A stretch of DNA of 64,000 nucleotides from Furcasterigmium furcatum. Taxonomy: Eukaryota; Ascomycota; Sordariomycetes; Glomerellales; Plectosphaerellaceae. Below the pieces are notes generated by a model. That model was given only the letters and a program-made list of their open reading frames with translations. It had not been told where the DNA came from and did not search any database. The DNA lies in NCBI GenBank assembly GCA_001599815.1, contig BCIA01000005.1, positions 1,715,088 to 1,779,087 on the forward strand. The letters run 5' to 3'. Shown piece by piece: positions 11,301 through 19,777 of this stretch (the stretch's first letter is position 1; the number at the start of each line of letters is the position of its first letter). A program made the position numbers and the translations under genes.

Positions 11301-13561
11301 CCCAGCTCCACCGGTGATGGCGGCATACCGGTGGTATGTCAAGTACTTCGGTGTGCGCGAACGGCCCTTGCCGGCCGAGGGTTGCACTGTCCACTTCCTT
11401 CTTCGTCGATGGAGGGCAACGGTGCACCAATCCAGGGTCGTGCAGCATCTCAAACAAGCGACGCCGGTTGGCGTTCAGGTACATGAAACACGAGGCTCTC
11501 GTCACATCAGCTTCCAGAACAAGTCGAGGTGGCTGGCGCTGATCTTAGACCCCAACGGCAAAGTGCCCGGCTTCAGCTGACCTGACGTCGCATTGTCCCC
11601 TTCGGTCTGTAGTTGAGCGAGGCTGGAGTGGAGGCTTGACGACGCTGACTCGGGAGGCCATGCCCAAGATGGACGGCGCGCTCAGAGATACGACAACGCA
11701 TTGACTGATACCATCAAGTTGCCCGCTATCAATCTCCTCTTGGTACCTTCACACCCTCTACTGGACCATAGAGCGGCAACAGAAACAGCACGTTGGCTCC
11801 TTGGCATCTGATATCGTCGTCGTCGTCGTCCCTGGCGCACATCAACAAACTCGAGCACCAAAGTCCTAGCACGAGATCCTCAAACATGGCGGCTCCTCTT
11901 CCCAAACTTGACAGTCCCCCTTTCACCCTATCTCTGCGCACGACTCAGCTATCGGCGTCCCTCCCGCTTCACGTTTCAGCATCTGCGCGCTTGTTTCCGG
12001 GTCCTGACCTCCTGATCTGTGACGATCCTACCCTACCGGGCCAGCACGCCGCCTGCCTGCTATTCATGGACCATCGGCCGTTCAGCAGCATGTTTCTTGT
12101 TTCCCCACGGATACTCCGGCCGTTGAGATAGGCCCATCGCCACCCTCACGGACGCTGCTTGGCTGGTCCGCTGACGCCCGGGAGGAGGAGGCGCGAGCAG
12201 TCCAAACGCTGAAACGTTGACAGACGAGCAGGTCCGTACGAGGCTATTCTTGCCCTGCCGGCCAGGGACGTTCCCTCGAACGAGAGGGCCATCTCAGGAT
12301 GCAGAGCACGTACCTTGATCGGCAGACCAAGTCGGTACATCGCCGCCGGCTGGGCCGCACACGGACGACCGGCGGGCTGGGAATACCGCCTTACGATATG
12401 TCCATCTCTTATGCTTTACCTATAGGCAGTCCTCTGCACGCTGCCAGAAGCCTCTCAGCCGCTACGGCAGTACTCAAGCGTTCTCCCCAACGTCAGCCCG
12501 GCCTCGTCCCCTCCGCGCCCGGACTGCCCGCCGCCTCATCCATGCATGCCGTCCGAAGAACGTCTCCCAGAGGCACCAGAAGCAGAAGCAAGCAGCCCGC
12601 CTGCTCCCAATCGTAAGCCATCCCCGGCCCCGCCGCGTGTGCGCCCCGGGGCGAGTCGAGATCGACTCCTGAAACGGGCACCCGTCACTGCGCGGCGCGC
12701 CATTGGCCCTCCCGCCGGCGAGGCATAAAGATGGCAAGGGCGCTCAGTCGCCGCCGGGCAGGGATGGGCCCATCGCCCGCGCGAACGGGAGTTGGGGAGC
12801 TGCTGACGACGGGGGGGGCTGGGCTTCGAGGGTTGCTTGGCTCGTGGTCATGCCTTCCCGCGGGAGGCGTGCCTGGAGGGTGTGTGTGCTATTTTTCTAT
12901 CGTTCGGGGTTGGGGAGCGGACGGTGGAAGATGCCGTCCGGAGTTGGCAAGTCATGGATTTCATGCGCGCAGGTAGGGAAGTGTTGCGTTGCGGTGCTGT
13001 TTTGTGGTGTTCGGACTACGTCCTGGTCTTTACTCGCTGCTCGTCCTGTCTCCTGTGACGATCTGCTGACCTGTTCGGCTTCTAAATCTGAGAGTCAGCG
13101 ATGCGACCACCTCTATCGGAGGGACGTAGTCGCAGCGATCCAGGGTCTCCTTGGCCGGGCTAGCTTCGGCGATCACGATCGAACGGCACCCACGAGCCGG
13201 ATTTTAGGGTCTCGGAGGGTGGAAGATCGGTGTTAGAGCGTCACGGGGGCGTCCGTGCTGGAGATGGCTGGTGTCCTGCTCGGTGCTGATGGGCTTCGCG
13301 CACAGGGTTGCGGTCACTGTGGTGATTATGGACGGGCTTGTGACCGGTCTTGGGCCGTGTGCGTGATCTGAGCGCATACTTGACTGCGTTTTGGGCTGGA
13401 GCTGCTTGGGCGGATGGGCAACGCTGAGTCGTGATATCAGGGCTGGGACGGTGAGGAACGACTGCGATATTGTGTCACAGGCACCGAGGAAATACACGTG
13501 GTGGGAGATGTTTGTACTATGAAGATATTCCATTACCTTGACCGTCGATCAAGAATCATAT
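5344..13561. other. 8.2-kb gene-free region upstream of STE12
   Basis: I find no frame with a recognisable domain, good codon use or a consistent intron pattern between the STE12 start and the LIM gene. Open frames up to 245 codons (for example 9209-9946 minus and 9669-10280 plus) are Arg/Pro/Ser/Gly-rich and overlap on both strands, as expected of GC-rich noncoding DNA. About 5940-6160 is purine-rich on plus, so CT-rich in the STE12 sense, as in many filamentous-fungal promoters. A TAGGTA/TACCTA cluster lies at 6660-7015. There is no AT-rich block of the kind left by repeat-induced point mutation. It may hold the STE12 leader, distal promoter elements or a noncoding transcript. Confidence 0.55.
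6660..7015. repeat. Cluster of short TAGGTA/TACCTA motifs
   Basis: Five groups of 4- or 6-nt units occur here: TACCTAGGTAGGTACTTATAG near 6664-6684, GTAGGTAGGTAGG near 6709, GTAAGGTACTTG near 6861, TACCTACCTATGTAC near 6880 and CTACCTACCTAGGAGTACC near 6998. A similar group lies at 32344-32360. They are too short and irregular to be an array of one element, but clearly above chance locally. Confidence 0.6.
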
Positions 13562-13650
13562 TCAAGAAATCATCGGCGGGTGCGCAGGGGGCCAGTTGTT
13601 GAATATCTCGTCCATGGTCTTCTGCTCGTACATGAAGATATCGCCGGACT

Positions 13651-15265
13651 TCAGCGGACGGCCTCCGACTCGGATGTCCCTGGCGAGTAGCATTCGGGAT
13701 GCCAGGATCCTCTGCCAGGTAATTCCACAAACCCTTGAAGGATGGGTAATCTGCAGCGCTTGCAGCGAGCCGCAAACATACGCCCGTAGTCCTTGGCACA
13801 GTACACTCCGCCCTTGTGGGGGTAATAGGCGTCGTCCTTCCCAAGGACTACCTGGCAAGTCTCACAGCGGAAGTGCTCGACGTGATAATTACGCCCTTCG
13901 TCGGTGATATAGCTCCCCCTCAAAGGCTCGTCACATGCGTGGCACAGCAAGCCGTGCCTGCGGAAATAGTCTTTCGTGCATAGGACTGCATGGGGGCCAT
14001 CCTCTTTGACGGGGTGGAACGACGTCGCTACGACCTGGTTGCAATCCTGGTGTTCTCGATAAGCGTCTGTCCAGTGCTCTAGTTATCCTGTGCGTGTACT
14101 TACGGCGCATGTAAAACATTCCAGATGCCATACTTCACCCACAGCCCGGACAAATGTGCCCGTGAGCGCTTTGGAGCATTTGAAGCATGTCCTCCTCGGG
14201 GTCTCTGTGGCGTCTGGTTCAGGAAGAGATGGGCCGGGGTCTTCGCCAGTGCTTCCCGATATCCCGGATTCGTCAGGCGGATCGACAGGAGACTCTGTAC
14301 CGTATTTCCATGAGAGACCTGCTAGGTCTTCGCTGATTTCTCGGATCGTCGCCGAGTCAGAATGTTCGAGACTGTCCTCCGCAAAGTCGATGAGATCGCC
14401 TTCAAGGATCTGTGTGTGCTGCTCCTGGCTTCTGTGTTCCTGCGCCCTTGCGAAGGCTCGTCTGTACGCCTGGCTATTTATTACCATGTCATCAAACTCA
14501 AAGTCCAGTTCCGATGGAGCAACCGCCGAGATGATCTCCACGTCGAACAGGCTGAGACGGTGGGTGTCGTTGTCGAAGATGGACTCACACCCCGTTCTGA
14601 TACTCGGGTTCCTGGACCGCAGCGACTGCGCATCGTCTGCCGAGGTCTGAATCTTCGACCTGTTGTCACGGATATTCCGTTGGATATCCGACAAGGTATT
14701 ACTGTCTGCCAGTCAGTGCTGAGATACTCTTCGACTGGCTGGGAGGAGGCGCTGCTGACGTCTCGAGAACCTGGAGGAGGAAGTTGATGCTGATCTGCTG
14801 TCCCCGGAGACCACTCAAGAGCTCCTTCAGCCGATCTTGATTCCACATGAACTTGAGCTTGGTCCATACTCGGCTTCCCGTGGAGCTGGGAGACTGCGCC
14901 TGGAGCTGTCTCGTCTCCGCCTCGAGACAGCTGAAAACGATCATACACGCAGTCAGCGCCGTTTCGAAGGCGTCAAGAACCTCGGTCTTCGAGGCCCAGA
15001 CCTGCGACAGATCCTCTCGCCGGAGTATCAGCGTCTGTAACTGGGACAAGGCGATGCTGATGATGGTGGACTCTGAGCAGAGCATCGCGATGACCACGGG
15101 CACGTCCTCATACATCCCGGCGAGGTCGGTCAGCTTTTTGCAGGTGCTGAGGCATGTCCCTGTGAGTGCGACCTAGATCTTCAATGAGTACACCTGCACA
15201 CCGTTCATTCCACTTGTCCCCGGGCGCGAACTTACCACAGTGGCCGCGATTGACAGAGGATCCAT
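13651..15265 (-). CDS. HeLo-like N-terminal domain / LIM-domain protein, 3' end apparently frame-broken
   Basis: Four exons (15265-15236, 15172-14760, 14701-14104, 14046-13651) give 478 aa. The start MDPLSIAATV followed by ALTGTCLSTCKKLTDLAG and a long helical region is typical of the fungal N-terminal HeLo-like domain of STAND and cell-death proteins. After an acidic disordered middle come LIM1 (CFKC...WHLECFTCADC...CTKDYF), LIM2 (CHAC...HVEHFRCETC...CAKDY) and the first half of LIM3 (CKRC...WHPECY). Directly after WHPECY the frame runs 11 more codons to a stop, while another frame stays open to 13562 with a protein-like tail (RPLKSGDIFMYEQ). A lost base near 13686-13689, an assembly error, a missed intron or a genuine short end would each explain this. 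LIM domains bind proteins. The head suggests a role in the adjoining cell-death-type cluster; this is inference. Confidence 0.7.
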
Positions 15266-15895
15266 GACTGATTGACTGCCGCCTGTCGCAAAGAGCTCTC
15301 TGGCAGCAGAGGCGCGTTGACGGGGACGAAGAAGTGAAGAGGTTTAGTGAGGGGCTGTGTCTTGACGATCAGGCTGTGAGCCAAGCCTCTTCTTGGGTGA
15401 GAGCTGATGCAGGCTCCTATTTCGGGCAATAAGTGGCGGTGCCTTCAGCCGTCGAATCCTCATCGTGCCCTGGCCGATATTCACGAGGCAGACGCCGGGA
15501 TGAAGAACAGTCTATCAGAACCTGCGACGTCTTCCAAGGTGACAGACAGCCTTGCCTATCCCGGCAGCCGAGCCTCCAGAACCTAGGTATTGGAGGGTGC
15601 CTTGCTTGATGCCCTCCATGCTGACGCGACTGATCCCATTCGTATGGAGGGACTTTGGAAACCGGCGGGGCCGAGTCGACCCCGCGTGTAACGGCTTCAC
15701 TATTGATACTTCATTACTGCTTACCTTACTTAGTAGCAGACGATGTTGGCTGCTTCTCGAAACTGGATACTCAGAGAACCGATGCGACAGGCTGCACATC
15801 CCCTGAGTGTATGCGTGTTTACTGATTCCCGTGTCAGGTATAACGTATGTATCATTGGTATTACAATCCCCCCTCTCAACCACGGCGACAGTCCT
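15266..15895. other. Intergenic region between the LIM gene and executioner-like gene B
   Basis: It holds the 5' region of the HeLo-like/LIM gene and the 3' region of the next minus-strand gene. No frame here has recognisable features. An AT-rich patch near 15700-15740 and 15835-15870 is the only compositional change. Confidence 0.4.
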
Positions 15896-16810
15896 TCACA
15901 CCTGTCGGGCGCTCACGATCTTGTCGAAGACCTCCATCGTGATGGCGTAGCCAACCTGGATGGCCTTGTCCCTAGAAACAAGCCCCTCAGTCTTGATGAA
16001 GGCCACGTCCTTCCAGATATCCACGCCAACAGGGCCAAGGATCTGGAGAGACTGGTCTTTCGCCAGGCAGTTGGTGATGATTCTCGTCGTCGCGTCGGGA
16101 TTCATGCTCCGGGTCTCCGGGTGGGAAGCCTTGATCTGGGATCGGCTGAGCTCTTCATAGTCGCTCTGAGACAGGTGTATCCTGCCCTTCCCTGTACGAG
16201 TGACCAGAGTCAGCTCATCACGTCGCCTAATTGTACCGTCTGGGACCTTGGAGCGGTACTTACCATCTACCTTGCGGCTTCGTTTTGCCAGGAAGGATGC
16301 GATATGTAACCCAAAGTCTTTGCCCAACACGGCCTTGACGGCTTCATCTGTCGACTGGAGCACCTGTGTGTCCACCAACAGCTTTCCCTCGGTCGTCTTC
16401 GTCAACCCGACGCAGGCAGACTGTATTTGCGCGCAGAGAGCCTTCCTGACGCTTTGCAGCTTGTCTCTGAGAACCGTCAGGTCCTGTGAGTCTGCGATGG
16501 GCTTTCGTTAGCTGGAGGCGCATCGGTCTCGGGGTCTCGTCTTGCCTTGAACGCCGTCGAGAGATGCGATGTGCTCGTCGATGTCTCCGGCCACGCTCTG
16601 GATTCTCTCGGTGATTGCCAAAACACCCGCAGTCTGTAGGCTCTTGTGCTTCCGGATGAGGTCAATGACCTGTTTTCCTTTCTTGCATTCTGTGCCACAT
16701 GCTTGAAGCTTGGCCGCTGCGTCTGGATGCTCTTCGACTGCGTCCGCGATGATATCTGTCACTGCTGCGAGGGCAGAGAATGCGTTGCGGGTGGCCCGGG
16801 CTATATCCAT
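15896..16810 (-). CDS. HET-S-like protein B: helical N-terminal domain plus two HET-s-related amyloid-type motifs
   Basis: Three exons (16810-16546, 16491-16264, 16191-15896) give 262 aa, close to the 289 aa of HET-S. Residues 1-160 are almost all amphipathic helix without enzymatic motifs, as in HeLo/HeLo-like/SesA-type domains. The C-terminus has two imperfect repeats: NCLAKDQSLQILGPVGVD at 205-222 and SRDKAIQVGYAITMEVF at 237-253. The pattern N/S-x-A-K/R-D-x-A/S-hydrophobic-Q-hydrophobic, 30 residues apart, matches the paired HRAM motifs of HET-S, and IQVG equals the core of the animal RHIM. HET-S-type proteins permeabilise membranes once their motifs are templated into amyloid (family knowledge). 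Intron 1 has a GC donor (AAG|GCAAGA) with a GCTAAC branch site; the acceptor CATCGCAG keeps the frame. The start at 16810 is preferred; an ATG at 17007 would need an extra exon with a weak donor. Confidence 0.7.
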
Positions 16811-17293
16811 CGGAATTTCGGTAGAATCGGCTCAATTGGAGTAGTAAGGCAGATTGTTGAAGATGCCGAATGGCGCTGCTCTTCGAATTGACCCATGAAT
16901 TGCATCCTCACGAGCTCGATGCCAGCGGATGGTTGCTCCCTCTTATCTACCGGATCGCTGGGAGCTGCGATTTTGAAGCTGAGAGCTGCCGGCGCATATT
17001 CGTCCATTGATTCGTTTTCCGAACAATGATGAGTCCAATTGGGCTGATGGTGACTTGGTGAGTGAGTGAGTGAGTGAGCGGCGCACCCTGCGGTCAGCTT
17101 CACTTTTCGGACCGGACGCCATGTCATGTAGGTGCGGGCATTGGCCTCATTCGCCGATGATGTGATGTCGCGGGGAAATATCGATTGCCTCGCGGGGTTT
17201 ATCAGGGACCGGGAGGCAGCCTGGAGAAGCGATTCTTCCTCCCCATATCGGACGAGGTGAGGACGGTTCGCCTCGAGTCGATGCGCCGTCCCG
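16811..17293. other. Intergenic region between genes B and C, with GAGT microsatellite
   Basis: It contains the gene B 5' region and the gene C 3' end. An open frame overlaps the gene B start but ends in a stop just inside it and has no distinctive features. A (GAGT)5 run lies at 17059-17078. Confidence 0.4.
17059..17078. repeat. (GAGT)n tetranucleotide microsatellite
   Basis: Five tandem GAGT units stand between genes B and C. It is short and probably neutral, but useful as a length marker for the cluster. Confidence 0.9.
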
Positions 17294-18069
17294 TCAGAGT
17301 TTGGCCCCCACGAGCATGTCGAAATCAAAGTCGTTGACGACGTAGAAGCGGTGCCGGCACGCTCGAGACTCGGCATCCTTGCCTCCGCAGGTCAGGTCCA
17401 TGTATATCCTGGTCTTGTTGAAGCTGCGGCCGCCGTTGGGAGGGACATCTTTGTGGCAGCTGTCTTGATGATATGTGAACCCCAGACGCTTGACAATCCG
17501 CGACGCTATCCAGTTTCCCTCCACTTTCGGGTTGAAAGTGGCCAGCACCGTCTGCGATCCCGCATCTCGCGCCGGCTGGCGTGGATGCAGCCGCAGAGGG
17601 CGCTTTGCTTCCACATCTGGATGTGCCTGTTTCTGAGTGACGGTCATGAGCGGCGGCAGTAGTCAGTCTGGGACCAAAGGCACATACTAGGTGGCAGCAC
17701 ATGGGCGGCAGGTCGCAATCTATCTTTGGGATACCGGCATTGCCCGTCTCGAAATGACCGGTGTGGTGGTTGAAGCGAGCAACCACTTCCTGATGCGCAC
17801 CGGAGTGAACATGTACGCTGAAGTTGAATCTAAGAGACTCGGTCAACACGCGAAGCACGGCCCAACAACAACAACACCAGGGCAGACGCAGAGACGTACA
17901 CGTATTGGATGCTGCCTGCAACCGGGCCACAGACCTGCACTGCGTTGTCCCTGGCGGTGTTATTACTGGTGCGCGCCGCGACAACAATAGGGCCCGATGC
18001 GATCTTGTCGAATAGGGGCTTTAGGCCCAGATGCTCCTGCAGCGTGGACAGCTGCTCGTGGCGACTCAT
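17294..18069 (-). CDS. Protein C: single HRAM-like motif joined to a retropepsin-like fold lacking the catalytic Asp
   Basis: Three exons (18069-17900, 17829-17688, 17632-17294) give 216 aa. The donor GTACGT and acceptor CTCTTAG keep phase in intron 1, and GTATGT/CACTCAG in intron 2. Residues 36-52, NNTARDNAVQVCGPVAG, repeat the motif of genes B and D almost position by position. The C-terminal domain (about 120-216) has the order of a retropepsin monomer: a strand where D-T/S-G is expected (here LATFNPKVEGNW), then WIASRIVKRLGF, a strand IYMDLTCG, then HRFYVVNDFDFDMLVGAKL ending at the usual hydrophobic-G. The catalytic Asp is missing, so a binding rather than a cutting role is likely. It could be the ligand-sensing or scaffold partner of proteins B and D. 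It is divergently transcribed from gene D across 316 bp. The fold call is from pattern only, without a structure. Confidence 0.6.
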
Positions 18070-18385
18070 TTTTGGAAGCCCCAATGCGCGCTGGCGATGT
18101 CGAATGGGCAGGATCACGAAGCGATGAAGATGAGGCGAAAGTGGCACGTCCGTGGCATATCCAGGGCGAATGGAACTGGTTGGAGAGAGCTGCTGCCTGG
18201 CGATGAGGGGTGGAAGCCCTCTCACCTTGTGCCACGTCGGATTAAGAGGAGGTATAGCTAAGTAAAGACGGCCGTCAGGACTGACCGGGACGGGATTTCT
18301 GCGTCCACGTCCAGGCAGCCAGCCACACACCCTTATCCAAGGTCCTGGTCCTTGCTTTTTGCGAGAGAGACCGCAGAGCCGTTCC
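18070..18385. promoter_or_regulatory. Divergent promoter between genes C and D
   Basis: The start codons of protein C (minus) and the HET-S-like protein D (plus) are 316 bp apart. Everything needed to start both genes lies here or in the early gene D intron. This arrangement mirrors the head-to-head NWD2/HET-S type pairs of other fungi (family knowledge). No factor site was identified. Confidence 0.5.
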
Positions 18386-19335
18386 ATGGTAGGTCCCGTG
18401 CTCCCGCTCAGCTGAAGTCCCCATACTGCTGCTACTGAAAGATAATCTCTCACTCAGGCCGAGATCTTCGGAGCCGCGGCTGCCGCTGCCGGACTGCTCG
18501 AGGCAGCGGTCCGCCTCATCAAGTGGGCGCGCAAGGCCAACGAGCGCCAGAAGAACCTGGTAGAGTTCCTCGACCTGCATCTCTCCAGCGTCGAGAGCCT
18601 CAATGACATCGTCCGTGCCATCGTGGACGAGGATGCGCTGCAGACGGAGTCGGTGGCCTTTGAGCTGAAGAAGATCCAGGCGACCGGGGCGAAACTGGTC
18701 AAATGCCTGAAAGAGCTCGACCCCGGCGGGAAGGGAAGGGCGCGACAACTCGGGCGCCACATGTTGCGAGGCTCCCAGGACGAGGAGACGCTTGCTGACA
18801 TTTTGGCCGAGCTGGAGCGCACGAAAACATCCCTCATCCTGCGCGTTCAACTCGCCGGGGTGGGCCTGACGCGGAGAGTTCACGATGATGTTCTCGCAGA
18901 AGCCGATGTCTTACAGCGCATGGATCAGCTGCTGATACGGAACTTTGGAGATACTCCCGACGACCTGAAGCTCGCAGGGTTGGCTAAGGATCACATCCCG
19001 CAACGTGAGTGCATGGGATATGAAATCCATCAGTTTGAGCGGCCAAACTAATTAAAAAACCAGGGGGAGACGCTGCTTGGCAGATGAGTGCTCCAGCTGC
19101 CCGTGAAACCGAAGCCATCGACAACTTTGTTGGGGGCAACACCGCGAAGGACTCGGCAGTTCAGCTGCTCGCGCCTGTGGGTGTAAACCTGCAGGAGGAC
19201 GCCCGTACTTGGATCGAGGGCAACAGGGCATCGGGTCAAGCGGTCCAGATCGCATCGTCCACGGATCTTGCGACCCTGAAATACCTGCTCGAAAATCGTG
19301 CGAGAACGGCTTCATCACAGGCGAGGCGTCATTAG
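18386..19335 (+). CDS. HET-S-like protein D: helical N-terminal domain plus paired HET-s-related amyloid-type motifs
   Basis: Three exons (18386-18388, 18458-19004, 19064-19335) give 273 aa. Exon 1 is only the ATG, followed by GTAGGT and a 69-nt intron ending CACTCAG; the protein then reads MAEIFGAAAAAAGLLEAAVR, much like HeLo-like starts. Residues 1-180 are helical, including a stretch (LERTKTSLILRVQLAGVGL) common in fungal HeLo-like heads. The C-terminus has NTAKDSAVQLLAPVGVN at 209-225 after AIDNFVGG, and GNRASGQAVQIASSTDL at 236-252. The run I-D-x-h-V-G-x-N-S/T-A-K-D also occurs at the start of HET-s repeat 1, so this is the clearest HRAM in the cluster. Proteins of this build are cell-death executioners (family knowledge); the role here is inferred. 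Without the single-codon exon no in-frame ATG is close to the domain start. Confidence 0.75.
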
Positions 19336-19777
19336 AAGCACAGACATGGCAGTTCTTCCCATCCAGATAGACACGAAGACATAGCTATCTATTCACTCCC
19401 GAACACACCCCTGTTCGCACACCACTGAATGACGTCGCGGTTCTCTCCGGTTCTGCGATCGACTCGCTGTCGTGTCATTGGACAGAAAGAGTCGGTCAGC
19501 CAGCTCGGTATTCGAAAAGGGAACGGCCCATGAGCGCATCTCTGCAAGGCTGGGCGACCAACCGCCAGCGTGATCACCAACACCCGACATCTGCGAGTCA
19601 TCTGGTCAGCGCTGTGGTGATCTGTGCCCTTTCATCCTCATCACCCGCTGTTCTGGCCCCCGCTCCGAGTCCGTGCCTCGCCCGGTTCCACCGCTTCTTG
19701 ACCGACCGACCGCCCGGTCCCCCGGACCGGCTCCACCCCGCTCCGAGTAGCCGCCGGGCACGGCATCAGATGCCAAA
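19336..19777. other. Intergenic region between gene D and the next plus-strand gene
   Basis: No gene is visible. The last 150 bp are C-rich on plus (CCGACCGACCGCCCGGTCCCCC-like), typical of the pyrimidine-rich leader before a fungal start codon. Confidence 0.4.

Noticed and set aside
5344..13561. Possible decayed transposon in the gene-free region
   Set aside because: I see no terminal repeats, transposase or reverse-transcriptase remains, or AT-rich RIP signature.
16801..17376. 191-codon minus frame over the gene B start
   Set aside because: It overlaps the gene C end and stops just inside gene B; at most its last part could be an upstream exon, with a poor donor.
18275..18883. 202-codon open frame on minus
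   Set aside because: Antisense to the helical head of HET-S-like gene D, whose plus-strand reading has the matching motifs and splice sites.
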